Shown: positions 1-11,979, counted from the stretch's first letter. The stretch: 64,000 nt of DNA from Ricinus communis (GCF_019578655.1 NC_063257.1:17174001-17238000); one strand, 5' to 3'. Made by a program: numbers and translations. Notes: generated by a model not told the origin, from the sequence alone.

Positions 1-61
1 AGCACCGGCACTAGCACCAGCACTAGCACCAGCACCAGCACCTCCACCACAATAACAACTA

Positions 62-1492
62 GTCCGAGTACGAAGAGCACCAGCTGCAAATCCACCCGCA
101 CCTGGTTGACATCCCTTATGGACATTTCAGAATGCAGATAACGAGAGCCGCTTCCAAGTCATGAGATGGAAGCAAGTGATGGCTGAACGTTGCATCGACT
201 TTGTATCCTTGGAGAGAGTAGGATTGGCTCAGGATGTGCATGTCCTATTCGAAAATCTGCTATACACATGATTCTTCAACATCATTGAGCCAACCTACCG
301 TGAGCTCATAATTGAATTCCTCAGCACCTTCTTTCTGCAGCAACAGATCACAAACTGGCATAAGCCTAATGCAGTTTACTTCAGACTTAGAGGAAGTGAG
401 TTCTTAATGTTAGTTCCACAATTCAGCATGCATTTGGGATTATGGACTAAGCAGGAGACCTCGGGCGACGAGTATCAAGGATGCATCTATGTCAACCCAA
501 TCTCGTACGACACAATGTGGGATTCATTAGTACTCAGGCCAGAATCATACTACCCCAGCAGGTCTAAGGCGTCTAGCCTTCCGGATCATCTCCACTATCT
601 CCATACTTTATTAGCTTACACGATTACAGGCAGGGGAGATAGTTTTGGAGCGGTCATACAGACCGATATATTCATCCTCTGGGCTATGCAACATCGTAAG
701 AAGCTTGACTTGGGATATCTGTTGGCTCGTCAAGTCTGTTCATTCATAGTCGACGCCTAGAAGAAGATGCACTGCTGTTTTGCCCCGTATATGACTAGGC
801 TAGCCAAAAGACTGGATGTATTGGACGACTGTCTGTTAGAGCTTTCACAGATTGGTGATATGACACCACTAGGGATTAGACAGATGATCAACATGCAGAT
901 GATCACGGCTACTTGACACTCACATGGCATAGAGTATAGGCTCGTCAACGCAATAGTAAGGGAGGCTAGAGAGACAGCAGCTAGGGGAGCCCAAGACCCG
1001 ATGGCTGAGATTCCAGATGTTAGGATTCCTAATCCAGTTAGAGTGTTTATGCCTACATTTGGAGCCTCCTCTTCTTATTTTGTAGGGACATCGAGTGCTC
1101 AAATTAGTGCTTTGGCTGACCAACTAGATTGAGTCTGCGATTTTCAACAGCAACACTATACTGAGTTTGTGCAGCATAGAAAGGAGTTTGGGCAGTTTCA
1201 AGAGTAGACTAGGGCACAGTTTCAGGGTTTAAACGATATGCTCCAGCAGCTTATGCATGGGCTAGATAGGCAGGCCACCTAGACAGACTTAATGGCGGAG
1301 CAGATTTAAGAGTAGCGGAGACCGAAGCACAAAATCAGTGATTCATTGATGATATGGAGTTCGATCTAGCAGGTTGCTTCACAGACCCTATGCCACCACC
1401 ACCGCCCCCTCCTTCAGCTCCTTCCCCTACTCCTCACCCTCCAGCAGATCCGGCCAGTGAGGATGCGCCTTCGGCAAACTACAAGCAGTGAA
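62..1492 (+). pseudogene. Athila-type downstream ORF (plant transposon protein domain), decayed
   Basis: Frame 2 reads as one protein-like sequence from about 125 to about 1300, interrupted by about eight in-frame stops (near 269, 758, 914, 1129, 1205, 1280, 1307 and 1313). The longest open piece is 407-760. The sequence resembles the domain that many plant Athila-like elements encode downstream of pol. Its biochemical role is not known. The end is a proline-rich tail (Met at 1390, in frame 1) closing at 1489-1491, and a similar proline-rich tail occurs in the minus-strand relative at 10.7 kb. Nearly every stop can be explained by a C-to-T change (CAG to TAG, CGA to TGA), which suggests decay of methylated DNA. 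Confidence 0.65.
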
Positions 1493-3157
1493 AAGAATTT
1501 GTGCTATTTTTCTTTTCCTTTTCCTTTTTATTTTACTTCTTTATTTTTATTTTACTTTATTTTCATTTCTTTTTGCATTTTCATTTTATGTTATTTTCTT
1601 TCATTTTCTTTTCATGTTATGTTATTTTAGTGGAACACTTTGCTTTGCCATCTTAATATGTACATTTAATATGATCTTCATTTTTTTATAGTGTGCTAGT
1701 TATGTTCTATACCCAGTTTTATTTTCTCTAACACCGTGGATAGTGTTATACTCAAGTGTGGGGTAGGTATCTGTGGCTCTATCCCTTAATTGTTTAAGGC
1801 AATGATAATGGACTATTCTTAGGATGTTAGGACCTAGGTTTTTCATGACATTTAAGTTTAGTTTGTTCTTTCGTAATTAATGACTTAATTCACAAACTAG
1901 TAATTGATTGTCCCTCTCGATCTTTTGTTCTTAAAAGCAATTTCACTGTATTCAATATGTCAATTTGGCCGGGTTAAACCGGTGTTACTCGAGTTCCTTG
2001 CAAATTTACAACCTTTGACTTTGAACTTTGATTATGCTAATCTTGTATTTAATTTATGTGATGATTCAATTGATAACTTTAGGAACCAATTACAAATTTT
2101 AGCCACTTCAAAAAGTGAGTTTTTGAACCAAAATTTGAGCATCCATTGCACATTATGCTCATGACTTTTCTTGTTTGAGTGTGTGCTATACTTAATTTTG
2201 TTTCTAGAACTTGCTCTCTAATGCTTGTTGAGGTTACATGAATTTTTGAATACCATTAGATGATTTGGGCAACTTAGGATCTCACCACATTTGGCCAAAA
2301 GCCTACCTTTTCTTCATGATTTACACCTACTCATTATACATACACCATTCTATACATCTATCTTTCCTTTCACCTTGTATACTGAGTAATTATGTGTTAT
2401 GCTTCTTCATTTATGGAATCATAGTGCCTAACGTTGTTCTAAATTCACTTAGTCTTTTTAGTCATTCTTTGATGCTCCCTTCAATGTAAATTGGATAACT
2501 ATTCTTATTGTTTATGTCACTAATCATGCAGCCCCTATATAAGCTATTGTAATGTATATACATAGTATATATATATATATATATATAAAAGAAAATAAAA
2601 TTTCTGACTTATTTCTTAGCTCTTAGCTCTTCTAAATTTAATTCTTGTGAGCATCCTTTATTTCAAATAAGGCTTAGTGTGTATTTTTGTTGTTTTGGCA
2701 CTCAGCTCCTAAAGCATTCATTTTAAATAAGTGCATGATTTTTCAGTATACTTTACACTTCTATCCAAATATTCGTACCTTTACCTCAACCACATTTCAA
2801 CCCTTGTAAAGACCCTTTGATTTTGGTATTCATTTATTCGCAGTAGCAAAGATGAGATTGATGAGCAAGCTTATAGTAAATAGGTTGTGTGCAGTTGCAT
2901 TGAGGGAATTTTCTTGTTTACCTTCAAACCTTGTGAGTGATTTAAGAGATTCTTGTGAGGTAATGGTTCTTAGTCTTTAATGCTGAATTGTTATATAAGT
3001 TGTGCTTTGAGATGGTATTATTATAGTTTTTCCTTAAAGGTGTATAACTTGTTAGTTACTTGAGTTTCATTCTTTATATGTTGAACAAGGTTGAGTTATG
3101 AACTTTAACATGGATTTTGAGGGGTGATTATTGCTTATGCATGTATTGAGTTATTGA
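1493..3157 (+). other. Non-coding 3' region of the Athila-type element
   Basis: This is an AT-rich stretch with long T runs and an (AT)n tract near 2560-2590, and no convincing coding sequence. Short open frames here are T-rich and have no recognisable motif. The same kind of long non-coding spacer between the last ORF and the 3' LTR is seen at 32511-34400 (+) and at 9307-10640 and 39372-40800 (-). Confidence 0.6.
1730..1764 (+). promoter_or_regulatory. Internal hairpin plus PPT-like tract
   Basis: AACAC (1730-1734) can pair with GTGTT (1743-1747). Six bases later comes AAGTGTGGGGT (1754-1764), identical in its core to the PPT at the 3' LTR. In the sister element at 32.94 kb the same position holds a perfect 6-bp stem with an AGGA loop. 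This copy has drifted from that consensus. It may prime plus-strand DNA synthesis internally, but that is inference. Confidence 0.5.
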
Positions 3158-3196
3158 TTGCTTGAGGACAAGCAAAAGCTTAAGTGTGGGGTGATT
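3158..3196 (+). promoter_or_regulatory. 3' polypurine tract with preceding hairpin
   Basis: TTGCTTG, loop AGGA, CAAGCAA (3158-3175) is a perfect 7-bp stem. The tract AAGTGTGGGGTGATT (3182-3196) directly abuts the LTR start. In LTR retrotransposons this position is the PPT that primes plus-strand cDNA synthesis. The hairpin is repeated at the same place in three other elements of the window. Confidence 0.7.
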
Positions 3197-4665
3197 TGAT
3201 GTGCATTATTTTATACATATTTATATGCCCAATTGTTTACATTTTTGTGCATAGTTATCTTGTTTTATGTTAGAATCACCTGTGTTTTGGTTCCTTTCAC
3301 GTTTCAGGTCATTATCGAGGGACATTATCAGTAATTGAGGGAAATATGCTCAATTACGAACTAGAATCCATCAAAATTGAGCAAGGACTAGCATTTGAAG
3401 GTTGAGCACGGCCTGGACTCTAGCCGTGCTGAACCATCAAATAGTTGACCTTCAAGAGTGCTATTTTGGCATGGTTTCCGAAGCCACCACGGCCCGTGGT
3501 GGCTCAGCACCGGCGAGGGCACGGCTAGGAAGAAGTCGTGAGTTGCGGGATGCGGAGGTCCAGCACGGCTTGGACTCCACCCGTGCTGATTAGCACGGGC
3601 TTGACCACAGCTGTGCTGTGACATTTATATAGGCAAATGCGATTTATTGAGCTAGGGTTTGATTTTCTGACTTGATTTCATATATACAAGCATAAGCCAT
3701 CTTTTTCCAAACTTCAATACTCGACCTTAGAAGACCATTTCATCTATTGAAGGAAGGATTACATTGATTTTAACATCAAATTGAAGATCAAGAGGAGATT
3801 TGGGGGCATTCGAGAGGCAAATTAGGGTTCATCATTCTGAATTAGGAATTTAGGGTTTTTCATCCAACTTGAAGAAGAAGGGTGTACATGCCTTCAATTT
3901 ACTTTTCTGAATTTGTTCTTTACTTTGTGTTGCTTATTAGTATGAGTAACTAAACTTGTCAAACCGATTGGGGTTCCTATATTGTTGGATTGATTCTAAT
4001 GCTTATGAGATTTTTATTATCAATGCTTGTCTCTTCTTACTTTCATTATTAATGAGAAATCACATTATTCATGAGATATTGTGAGTTGTGGTATTTAGAT
4101 TGCTTTATGTAATTGAGATATTCATTTAGTAATTGGAAATTTGAATAGCAGGAACTGGTTAATGATCACTTAAATATAAGGGTAATTGACTAGCGAGATT
4201 AAGAATTAACAAAGCTTAATAGAGGCGGGTTAAAGCTTAATGCTAATTTAATAATCGATCGTTAGGAAGAGATTCCAACTTTAGGTTATTAGGTTTAGGA
4301 ATTCGGTTATCTCGAGAGGGAGACCGAATTCAATTAAGAATTCGTCCACGGGTAATTGCAATTGGTAATCAATATAATCTTTATCTTCACTAAAATCCAA
4401 CTAGCTTAGGTCCTCTTGGGTTTGCTTTTTCTTTCGATTGTTTTCCTAAATCCTTTTAGATTATTTGACACTTAGTTAACCACTTGTTTATATTTAATCA
4501 TAGCATAATAACTTCATCGATTTTGTTAAGGTTAGATAACATAAGACGCTGCAGTAGTTCTAGGATCATCCTTTCCCAAGAATACGACCTTGATACTCAC
4601 CATTTGTGCTAGTCTGCATCGATAGGTTCACTGCCTTAGATTTTAGCTACACAAATAGCCTATCA
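3197..4665 (+). repeat. 3' LTR, Athila-type
   Basis: It starts TGATGTGCATT and ends AGCCTATCA. It is about 1.47 kb, like the other Athila-type LTRs here (1.42-1.49 kb). The end of the LTR shares the text around 'cgaccttgatactc...gcatcgataggttcactgcctta' (shown in part) with the LTRs at 28276, 37908, 41855, 47459, 50733 and 59658. Palindromic CACGG/CCGTG elements lie between 3404 and 3622. Confidence 0.8.
3404..3633 (+). promoter_or_regulatory. Palindrome cluster and TATA box in LTR U3
   Basis: Repeats of GAGCACGGCC...GCCGTGCTGA type and a CCACCACGGCCCGTGGTGG-like palindrome precede TTATATAGG (3625-3633), a good TATA box for LTR transcription. The same order (palindromes, then TATA) occurs in other Athila-type LTRs of this window. 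Confidence 0.5.
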
Positions 4666-4827
4666 ATGTATAACTGTGAAGTGAAGAGTTATTTGCACTT
4701 AAATTATCAAGTATCTATTCTTTGCATATGAACATGATGAATAGTTCGACAAATTTGAGTTGGATATAATTAGAAGTGTATGATTTAGACTATGATTTCC
4801 TTATTACTAAATTAGCTTACCTAAGTT
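4666..4827. other. Short unassigned spacer
   Basis: AT-rich sequence between the end of the plus-strand LTR and the truncated end of the minus-strand gag fragment. No motif was recognised. Confidence 0.4.
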
Positions 4828-5264
4828 TATGAGAAAATGGAAACCGTAGAGACAAATTGCATCGTTTGTTGTCCTATTAATCTTGAAGGTATCACAAATC
4901 TCCAAGAAACTCGCTATATGCGCGTTAGGATCCTCATTTGGCAAGCCTCTGAACTGAACCGTTTGCTACACCATCTGAATCACATTAGGCTTTATTTAAA
5001 AATTATTGGCGGAGACAGCCGGTCTCATAATGCATGTTCGAGTCCCCTCCAGCGATGATCTCACAAAATCATACATCATCCGGTTATTTTCATTGTTGTC
5101 GTTGGCTTCTGCATCTCTATTGTAGTGTCTTCTGGTTCCCTCTCGTCTACAGCTTTCCCAACCTGAATCTCTTCCTCCTCTATGTTCAACTGCTTCCTTA
5201 ACTGCCTGAAGGATCGCTCTGGTTCTGGTAGAGGGTCTGCTAGATCAGGATTGGACCTCCTGGT
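4828..5264 (-). pseudogene. Athila-type gag fragment (N-terminal part)
   Basis: Reading leftwards from the ATG at 5265-5267, the start MTRRSNPDLADPLPEPERS matches the gag starts at 27966, 29881, 41690 and 49046. Further on, motifs such as [14 protein letters not shown] and [13 protein letters not shown] show the retrotransposon gag domain, with stops between. The similarity stops abruptly near 4828, so the rest of the element is lost. The ATG itself is in the TSD of the solo LTR inserted at 5270. Confidence 0.75.
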
Positions 5265-5269
5265 CATAC

Positions 5270-7616
5270 TGTCACAACCAAATTTATTTATTTATTTTTA
5301 TTAATAATTAATATTCATTAGCATGTCATTAAACATGTCATTTGCATCATAATTATATATGATCTATTTTATTATATTATGTGGTAGATAAATAAATTAT
5401 TTAGTTACATATTGATTTAATTGAAAAGTAATGATTTTGGACTAAATTGGAAAGTTAGAAAGAAAGAGGATTAAATTGTAATTTGCCTATTTCTACACCA
5501 TTATACCACCTCTTTCATTTGTTCTTATCTACGTATGCTTTCCAATTTCCTTTTCTTCTTTGTCTCTCTCATTTTTCTCCTTTCCTTATTCAACTTTGAT
5601 TTTCCAAATCAAACTCTACAAAACTTTTAGTAAGTGAAAATCAAATTCTTCTTTTAAGCTTGAAAGATTTGGGCTTTCTTAATCAAGGAAAACAAAGGTG
5701 AGTAATTTTAATTGCTTGATTTTGCTGTAAATTAGGGTTAATGATATGAAATTGTTGATGATTATGTGTTTTGGAATTGTTTAATCAAGAGTAAACATGC
5801 TTTTACTTGTGATCTTGAAGCTGAAATTTCTGGGCAGATTTTTCACTTATGATTTCGTGACCTTAGAGGCTTTATCTCGAAAATTTTTAAACATGAAAGT
5901 TGTAGGTATATATCTCAGCAATATCTCTGTAAAATGGTTTTGCAGATTGTTGAGTGAGTAGGAACTTATGAGGTTCGATTTTGCTGCTGCTCTGTTTTTG
6001 GTTCAGCAGGTGACCTGGTTTTTGTGCTGACATTTTGAGGCATTTAGATTCTGAAACAAGCAGAGAGTTAAACATGAAAGTTGTTCATTTATATATCTAG
6101 TATATGTCTGCAAAGTTTCATAATTTTTGGTTGAGTATAACGTGAGATATGTTGAACTTAATATGGCCTGCCCGAAACTGTTTTAAGCAGAAATCGGGCT
6201 TAGGATTCAGAAATTTGTTGCTAATTGTGTGTTTCACAACTTGAGGTAGAGAAGTCCAAATTGAGTAAAATTAGTGTCTATAGAAACTTTAGAATGTTAA
6301 CTTTATATCTGGAGATTTCATCAGAAAATTCATTCGTTTGATTGATCATTTAATAGGAAACTTTTTGCTGTTCTGTTTAGATGGAAATTTAAGCAGCTGT
6401 ATAGAAAATGCCATAACTATTTCTATACCAATGATTTTGAAGTGATTCTTTCTGCTATGATTTCTATAAAAATGGAAGTATAATTCTGGAAAATATGAGA
6501 TTTTTATTAATTGTACATAAGTTTTGGTGTAATTTCTAAGTTAGTACCTACAAGCTGCCTTCATCAACAAATATGTTGTTTTGTTGTCATTCATCTCATG
6601 CATCATATTAATATCTAGAATATATGTTATTTTGCTGAAATGTGATATTTTATTAATAGTACATATATATATATTTATTCCTTGTGATTGAATTGTATTT
6701 GTATTGAATATGTGAATAGGATTACTTTGTTATCCTATAACTTTTGGTAAGTATTTAATAGACTAAACTTTGTGTATATTGAGTAGGGACTGCTGTTTGA
6801 TTACTTGATAATTTCTTGGTTGACTGAGTTGATATTAGTTATGTTTTTGGCTTGTTATAAAGTGAATTGATTGTGATGTGTTGTGAAGTGAATTGATTGT
6901 GATGTGTTGTGAAGTGAAATGATTGTGATTAAGGATTGATGACTTTTGTATGGATATTGTGTGATCGGGAAAGTCGGTAGGAGGATAGCTACCCGAGTAT
7001 GTGAGATGGCAAGGCCCGGGCGGGTGGATAGTCTTGTCAAGTGGTTACTGAAATTTAAAAATGTGAGGAAATGTAAGGATGAGTCATCTGATCCTAATTT
7101 GATAGAAATAATGTGGAATTGAATTATTTGACTTGGTTGAGTTTGAGATTATTTGCATTACGTGAGATGAAATTATATGTTTATGAGAATAACTGAAATG
7201 GTTGATTTTGTGATTGTTAGTTAAGTGTTTGTATAATTTTCTGTATTGATAAAGATTTGATAATTCTAGCCTAATATACTATAGTTTAGTAAATTAAATG
7301 CTTATTGAGTCGCTAGCTCATTCCTTAGCAAATTTTTTTTTTCAGGTTAGTGCAGTTGTAGATAGCCTTAGCTGTGCATTGCTCTCTTTGCATCAGTCAA
7401 TATTATCAGATGGGCCAGAGGAGTTATCTAAAGTATTGGGGCATTTTGGGAACTTGTGTGAATTAAACTACTGTATAAATATTTCTTATATATATTAAGT
7501 ATGTCATGCCACTTAAATTGTATGAATGTATATTGTAACTAAGTAGTAAATTATGTTTATAAAGTTATATATATATATATTGCTATTCAATGGGAAGTTT
7601 GAGTTGGGGTGTTACA
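5270..7616 (+). mobile_element. Solo LTR of a chromovirus-like Ty3 element
   Basis: It begins TGTCACAACC, ends GGGTGTTACA, and is flanked by the perfect 5-bp TSD catac (5265-5269 and 7617-7621). Removing it rejoins the gag ATG to its leader (ctcctggtcatac + actacctaaag), which confirms the insertion. At 2.35 kb it is similar in size to the minus-strand chromovirus LTR at the right of the window. The CCCGGGCGGGTGG stretch near 7016 and a 'gagtcgctagctcatt' block near 7305 are also typical of such LTRs. No internal region remains. Confidence 0.85.
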
Positions 7617-7777
7617 CATACACTACCTAAAGCAATGAATAACCAATAACACAAATGAATAAAGGAATAAAATCAAACAGAAACAAATAAAGAACAAAGA
7701 ATAAATGGCTAAATTAATAAGAAGACACAGTTCACAATATTTTTCAGAACAAATCCTCGGCAACGGTGATAAAAACT
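7617..7777 (-). other. 5' leader and tRNA-Asp PBS of Athila-type element
   Basis: TCCTCGGCAACGGTGATA (7754-7771) matches 14 of 18 bases of the plant tRNA-Asp 3' end, which is the usual Athila primer. The PBS lies left of the LTR, so this element reads to the left into the gag fragment at 5264. The leader is about 130 bp. Confidence 0.75.
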
Positions 7778-9267
7778 TGATGGTTACTAAACGTGACTAA
7801 CAATCTACAGGCAAGTGCACTTATCGGATGTAATGTAGCTATGACAAGTATCAATGTTGTATCCCACGGGAACTGAGAAACTACTGCTACTATGCTATTC
7901 CTATTATCTAATCAATCAAAAAGTGGTGAAGATCATTAACTAAAAATGATTGAGAATGCAAATGAAACTAAATTTTAACAAAAAAGAATGAAAGTTGGAA
8001 AAAGATAATGAGATTAGTTAATCCAATTTGGGATCCAAAAAGCTAGCCGGCTTAAAAATAATAATTTATGAATTGATTAATTAAGAATTGCAATTTGTGA
8101 ATAATTTCTTTAATGAATTGGCCTCTCTCTCGAGCTAATCAATTCCTAATCCTAAAGATCTAATGTTGGAAGCTCTTCCTAACAATTGATCTTAGAATAG
8201 CATTAATCTCTAAATTACCGCTAATAAGAATGTCTAGTTCTTATTCCAGTAAGTTATTACACTTATCTCTAAAATGCAAATCACTTAATCACACAAGCAG
8301 TTGTCCAAACTCAATTGAATTTCTCAATTACAAAGGAGTTCTCAAATTAATTCAACAATGAAGAAGAAGCAATAGATATTATTATACTTGAATGAAAACT
8401 ACAATCTTAAATCAACAATTCAATCAATTAAGCATAAATCAAGCCTAGCATAGCTAAAGATCACCCCCAAATAAGTTTAATAAGATCAATTACACATTTT
8501 CATGATTAAACTAATATAAGAATTAAATACAAAGTAAACAAGAATAAAAAAGAACATGTACACCCTTTTCTCAAATGGTGAAATGATATCCCCTCTTGAA
8601 TAACTCTGAATCCAATCTCTGCAGCTCAAGATCTCCTTCTTCTTTCCTTTGAATCTTCTATCCTCAAGAACAGCTGTGTGGATGATGCTGAAGTGGAATT
8701 CTTCTCCGTTTTCCTCTTCTTGATCGTCTAAAAGGTTGCTCTTAAAGTCTGTCTTGAATACCCCAAAGTCCTCTCTCGCCAAATTCCCCTTTCTCTTTCT
8801 TTTTCTTTTTTAAATCAGGTTTCGAGATCCAACACGGCTTGAATTTGGGTCGTGCTAGATCCATGCCGTGTTGAGCTAAAATTGTACATCTGGCCTTCTT
8901 CAGCACGACTTGGATTTGGGTCGTGCTGCTCAGTACAAGCATGGTCCTAGGCTGTGTCACTCTCGAAAACCATGTTGCAAATCGTTTCTTCTCGCCATGG
9001 ATAAGGAATTTCAACACGCCCTCTGACCCTAACCGTGCTCCTTAGCACAAGCATGTTGGCAGGGCGTGTTGAACAGTCTAATGCTCCCGATTCATCCGTT
9101 TCTTCCCGATTTTAGTCCGATTTCTCTCTAACTTTGATGATGTACCTAGAAAACCATCTAAGACACAAAGAAAACTAAAACAGGGTGATTCTAATACAAA
9201 ACACATAATTTTCCCTAAAAATAACTCAAAATCAAGTATGCAAACATGTGTAATATCAAGGATATCA
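7778..9267 (-). repeat. Athila-type LTR shared by two minus-strand remnants
   Basis: The 1490-bp LTR has a PBS on its left and a PPT on its right. It therefore serves as the 5' LTR for the gag fragment to the left and as the 3' LTR for the remnant at 9268-11979. Such LTR-internal-LTR-internal order usually comes from unequal recombination. Its U3 (8820-9080) contains diverged CACGG/CCGTG repeats. It is close to the plus-strand LTR at 26328-27814. Confidence 0.75.
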
Positions 9268-9271
9268 AATC

Positions 9272-9306
9272 ACCCCACACTTAAGGTTTTGCTTGTCCTA
9301 AAGCAA
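9272..9306 (-). promoter_or_regulatory. 3' PPT with hairpin
   Basis: On the minus strand TTGCTTT, AGGA, CAAGCAA forms a stem with one mismatch at the loop (9289-9306), followed by AAGTGTGGGGT (9272-9282) and the LTR. It has the same layout as 3158-3196. Confidence 0.65.
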
Positions 9307-10640
9307 TCAACAATTTAGATCATAAACATGCAATCAAACCTCCTTAAAATTCATGGATTGGATTATAATTAAGCAACATTCAATCTATCCCAAATTGAAA
9401 CTCAATCAAAAACTAAAGTAGCAATCTAAACAAGAGTAATTATCATGTTAATGTATGAAGAAATTAAATAATATTATTCAATATCAAATATTCAAGAAAC
9501 CATATGCCTCACAAGGGATCACTATATGCATTTGGTGTTTAAAAGGTAATCATCAATGCCTCAAAGCAATTATATTCAACTTACTTACCATAGGCTTGCT
9601 CATAAACCCCATTTCTGCTACTGTAAACAATCAAATATCACAATCAAAGGGTCTTCACAAGGGTTGTAATGGGGCCTAGGTTTAGGTATGGAAATTTGGA
9701 AGTGAGGTGTAAATAATTTCTGGACTTTTGCAATGCCTTACCTATAATTTTAGCTCAAAAAGGACTAAATGCCAAATAAAGATAATTAAATTCACTATAG
9801 TTCCTAAGTCTCTAAAACAAGATGCTCAAAAATTGAAAAATGAATGAATACTCAATAAAGAACTGTTCTTTTAAAGAAGAAACAATAGAACATAATTACT
9901 TTGGATTGAAGGGAGCATCTAAACCAAATTTTTAAATGACCTAGTGAACTCAAACTACAAATAAAATCGGTATTTTATCCAACAACTCAATGAACGCATT
10001 GCAAAAATTCCAGAAATAGGGTAGGGATCAACAAACGAAAGGCTTAATAAAGTGTGATGATAAAGCAAAATGGTAAAAATAAAGAAATTGGATAGGCTCA
10101 AACTTGGCTAACTAATGGAAAACATTCACAGGTTGGCTTTTGGCTACAATGGTGAATCTAAGTGCCCTTATTATTTCATAACATTTGACTATTCATGTGA
10201 CTTCAACAAGCATTACTGAGCAAGTTCTAGAAATAAGAAGAATACAATACACATTCAAACAAGAAAAAAAAATAGCACTTATGATGTATGCTCAGTTAGG
10301 TTCGAAAACTCACAATTTAAGTGTGTACATTTGGAAATCATCATTTAATCAATTCATACACAAAACATAACAACTAATCAAATTCAAATTAACTAAGTTA
10401 AAGAATGGTCAAGTAACACTGGTTTAACCCAATATGATAAATTAAAAATTGCTCAATAATATTCTAAAAGCAATAAACAACAAGGAGGAAAAATCACATG
10501 CTCATAATCATAACTATTAATTTTTCGAAGATAAACAAAAAGCTAATAAATATCCTTAAGTATCCTAAATAATACATCATCAATAATACAATAAACAACA
10601 ATCAAAAAATATAAAAGAAAGCCAAAACAATGACTTACTC
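9307..10640 (-). other. Non-coding 3' region of the remnant
   Basis: AT-rich spacer between the two hairpin-purine modules, equivalent to 1765-3157. No coding sequence was recognised. Short open frames in it are not supported. Confidence 0.5.
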
Positions 10641-10676
10641 ACCCCACACTTGAAGGACACACTGTCCATAGTGTGT
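10641..10676 (-). promoter_or_regulatory. Internal hairpin plus PPT-like tract
   Basis: On the minus strand ACACACT, loop ATGGAC, AGTGTGT is a perfect 7-bp stem (10657-10676). It is followed by AAGTGTGGGGT (10641-10651), about 1.37 kb upstream of the 3' PPT. The stem sequence differs from that of the 3' site, but the fold and the purine core are kept. Confidence 0.6.
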
Positions 10677-10744
10677 GTAAAGGAGTTGGGAAGCAACATA
10701 ATAAGTACAAAAAGGAAAAGAGATAAATATGAAGAAATACTGCC

Positions 10745-11060
10745 CTACTTATCCTGCTGGGCTGGTGGCGGTGATGGAGGTGGTGGTGCCTCGGCTGGTG
10801 GTGGTGGTGGTGGTTGTACTGGAGTAGGTACATCATCGGCTGCTGGAGGTGAAAAATACTCGCCAAAGTTAGTGAAGTCAAAATCATCCATCCTAGGCTG
10901 CTGCAAGGCTGCCTCTATCCTATCCCCCTGGGCCACACTACCTTTGTAGCAAATCCAGAATCTGCCTCTGTGTAGCATCAAAGTACTGGAGTTGCGCTCT
11001 AACCTCCTACTCATACCTCTCAAACCTGTCTGTGTGCCGTCGTTGTGATATGACGCGACT
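10745..11060 (-). pseudogene. C-terminal tail of Athila-type downstream ORF
   Basis: The minus strand encodes a proline-rich end (PPPPPPAEAPPPPSPPPAQQ) preceded by FDFTNFGEYFSPP. Upstream, another frame reads AQLQYFDATQRQILDLLQR, so there is a frameshift near 10940. The 92-residue open frame alone is therefore only partly real. The ORF matches the position and proline-rich tail of the ORF at 62-1492. Confidence 0.5.
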
Positions 11061-11461
11061 TATATAGGTCGCGCTAAAACCTATAATTCATTTCCAGCAC
11101 TTTTTCACGCGCAATTTCCTACAATTTTCAACAGCCAAACATCCAAGTTACCTTCCACATATCTCAAAACACTCAAATAGCATATAAAACTCAAAAATTA
11201 AATAAAGATGAAGACTAAAACTAAGAAAATGTTCCAAAACCAATGATCAAAATGTCAAAAACATAGAATAAAAGTTGGGGTGCCTCCCAAAAGTGCTTCT
11301 TCTTTTGCTGAGTCATTTAGTTGGACGTGTTGACCACTCCCTTTATGTGCAGGCTTAACTTACGCTGCGGTTGAACTGCCAAGTTATGGATGTCGTCCAT
11401 AAGAATCTTGGGTGAGCAATAAGTGTGCTAATCCCTAGAGTGTCAGCATTCTTCTAAGCAA

Positions 11462-11979
11462 ACACCTTTGAATCTTCCAATCCTCAAGAACAGCTATCTA
11501 GATGATGTTGAAGTGGAATTCATCTCCATTTTTCTCTTCTTGATTGTTTGGAAAGTTGCTCTCAAAGTCTGTCTTGAATACCCCAAAGCCCTCTCTTGCC
11601 AAATTCCCCTTTCTCTTTCATTTTCTTTTCTTTTAAATTAGGTTTTGGGATCCAATACGGCTTGGATTTGGACCGTGCTGGATCCATGCCGTATTGAGCT
11701 AAAATTGTATATCTGGCCTTCTTTAGTGCGGCTTGAATTTGGACCATGCTGCTCAGCACAGGCATGCTCCTAGGCCGTGTCACTCTCGGAAACCGTGTTG
11801 CAAATGGTTTCTTCTCCCAATTTTGGTCCGCTTTCTCTCTAACTTTGATGACGTACCTAGAAAAACACCTGAGACACAAAAGAAACTAAAATAGAGTGAT
11901 TCTAATACAAAAACACATAATTTGCCCTAAAAACAACTCAAAATCAAGCATGCAAATATGTGTAATATCAAGGATATCA
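11462..11979 (-). repeat. Truncated Athila-type LTR
   Basis: It is collinear with 8650-9267 of the complete LTR, including the diverged palindrome cluster, and ends AAGGATATCA. The part equivalent to 7778-8650 is missing. Confidence 0.75.

Larger units (their letters stand above)
1..4665 (+). mobile_element. 3' portion of an Athila-type Ty3 LTR retrotransposon
   Basis: The order is a decayed ORF typical of the region after pol in Athila-type elements, about 1.7 kb of AT-rich non-coding sequence, a purine tract, and a 3' LTR starting TGATGTGC and ending TATCA. The 5' LTR, gag and pol lie outside the window to the left, so no TSD can be tested. Assignment to Athila rests on the match in layout and LTR sequence to elements further right that carry a tRNA-Asp PBS. 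Confidence 0.8.
9268..11979 (-). mobile_element. Deletion remnant of an Athila-type element
   Basis: From right to left it has a truncated LTR (11462-11979), a short coding scrap, the tail of the downstream ORF (10745-11060), non-coding sequence and a PPT next to the LTR at 7778-9267. The junction at about 11462 joins internal sequence directly to the middle of the LTR, so the missing LTR part, PBS, gag and pol were lost in a deletion. Confidence 0.7.

Noticed and set aside
1488..1691. 67-residue Phe/Leu-rich frame resembling a membrane protein
   Set aside because: It is a translation of T-rich non-coding DNA after the last ORF of the element.
2560..2590. (AT)n tract as a functional element
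   Set aside because: Simple microsatellite, also present at 13640-13680 and 33785-33810. Nothing beyond repeat slippage is indicated.
8486..9017. Minus-strand open frames of 91-98 residues
   Set aside because: They lie in the LTR, and the same frame recurs in the truncated LTR copy at 11562-11879, so they are chance frames of a repeat.
10639..10949. Plus-strand frame rich in Gly and minus-strand frame with His runs
   Set aside because: Both are shadows of the proline-rich tail of the real minus-strand ORF.
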